From positions 1-6,152 of the forward strand of contig WQRP01000099.1 in assembly GCA_009786675.1 (NCBI GenBank): a stretch of DNA of 6,152 nt. Direction: 5' to 3'. Shown here piece by piece: positions 5,952 through 6,152 of this stretch. The position numbers and the translations under genes are program-made. The first letter of the stretch is position 1. Every line of letters begins with the position of its first letter. A model generated the notes under the pieces. It searched no databases. It saw nothing but the letters and a program-made list of their open reading frames with translations, and had not been told where the DNA came from. This stretch comes from Treponema sp. (GTDB taxonomy: Bacteria > Spirochaetota > Spirochaetia > Treponematales > Breznakiellaceae).

Positions 5952-6152
5952 ATGACCAAACTACGCCCCCTAACTTCCATAATCACCGTATTAACCCTGG
6001 CCGCCGTCCTTTCCGGCTGCCCCATGAACGGCGCAGAAAAAGCAAACGACCAGAACACTGCCGACCTTAACAATGCGATTGTAGAGGGCCCGACCAACAT
6101 TTCCCATCAAAACGTTGACTTCGTCATCCAGGGTGGTGTTACCCAGGGACGT
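5952..6152 (+). CDS. Putative lipoprotein, N-terminal part (3' end outside window)
   Basis: 67 codons are visible, open at the right edge. The N-terminus has a basic n-region (MTKLRPL), a hydrophobic core (ITVLTLAAV) and an ideal lipobox LSGC with C23 as the lipidated residue. The mature part begins CPMNGAEKANDQ and is polar and Asn-rich, without recognisable motifs so far. ATG at 5952 follows AGGAG (5938-5942) with nine bases between. Codon choice (CTA, TTA, ATA, GTA) is more relaxed than in the hydrogenase genes. The gene is divergent from the other lipoprotein gene. Function unknown; a surface or periplasmic lipoprotein is likely. Confidence 0.8.
   Translation, partial: MTKLRPLTSIITVLTLAAVLSGCPMNGAEKANDQNTADLNNAIVEGPTNISHQNVDFVIQGGVTQGR

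Noticed and set aside
5879..6100. Minus-strand 73-codon frame at the right end
   Set aside because: It runs antisense through a lipoprotein start that has a good ribosome site, signal peptide and lipobox.

Overview
The window is GC-rich bacterial DNA. Most of it is one minus-strand operon for a multi-subunit, NAD(P)H-linked [FeFe]-hydrogenase of the HndABCD/HydABC type. Its setting is an anaerobic fermenter or acetogen. Two predicted lipoproteins lie upstream, one with a loose FSSC lipobox of the kind spirochaetes tolerate. The GHKL-ATPase-containing hydrogenase cluster also fits what I recall of termite-gut treponemes. I therefore favour a spirochaete (Treponema-like), with moderate confidence; clostridial, Thermotogae-like or Desulfovibrio-like hosts carry related operons and cannot be excluded.

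Layout, in the direction of transcription (right to left). A sigma-70-like promoter at 4761-4790 precedes hndA (4725-4237, NuoE-like [2Fe-2S] subunit). Next come a stand-alone GHKL ATPase gene (4215-3664), hndB (3618-3223, small thioredoxin-like ferredoxin), hndC (3212-1362, NuoF-like FMN/NAD(P)H subunit) and hydA/hndD (1346 to beyond base 1, catalytic H-cluster subunit, cut by the window edge). Gaps between genes are only 10-45 bases and no terminator is visible, so they very probably form one transcript. In the assembled enzyme, electrons should pass between NAD(P)H at the HndC FMN, the [2Fe-2S] and [4Fe-4S] relays of HndA, HndC and HydA, and the H-cluster, with ferredoxin as the likely second partner in a bifurcating or confurcating reaction. 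The ATPase is not a structural subunit and is more likely regulatory.

Upstream of the operon and on the same strand is an unrecognised lipoprotein gene (5515-4811). Its promoter lies so close to the ATG that the mRNA should be leaderless. A 436-base intergenic region (5516-5951) separates it from a divergent plus-strand lipoprotein gene (5952 to beyond the right edge). This intergenic region is less GC-rich than the operon and contains a TTGACA promoter candidate, an 18-base dyad and a run of ten C residues.

The points most worth a second look are: the ATPase gene, which has no ATG/GTG/TTG start ahead of its N-box and appears to begin at ACG directly after an in-frame amber stop of hndA; the C10 tract upstream of a surface-lipoprotein gene; and the predicted leaderless lipoprotein mRNA. 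The hydrogenase operon itself is a known type of system.
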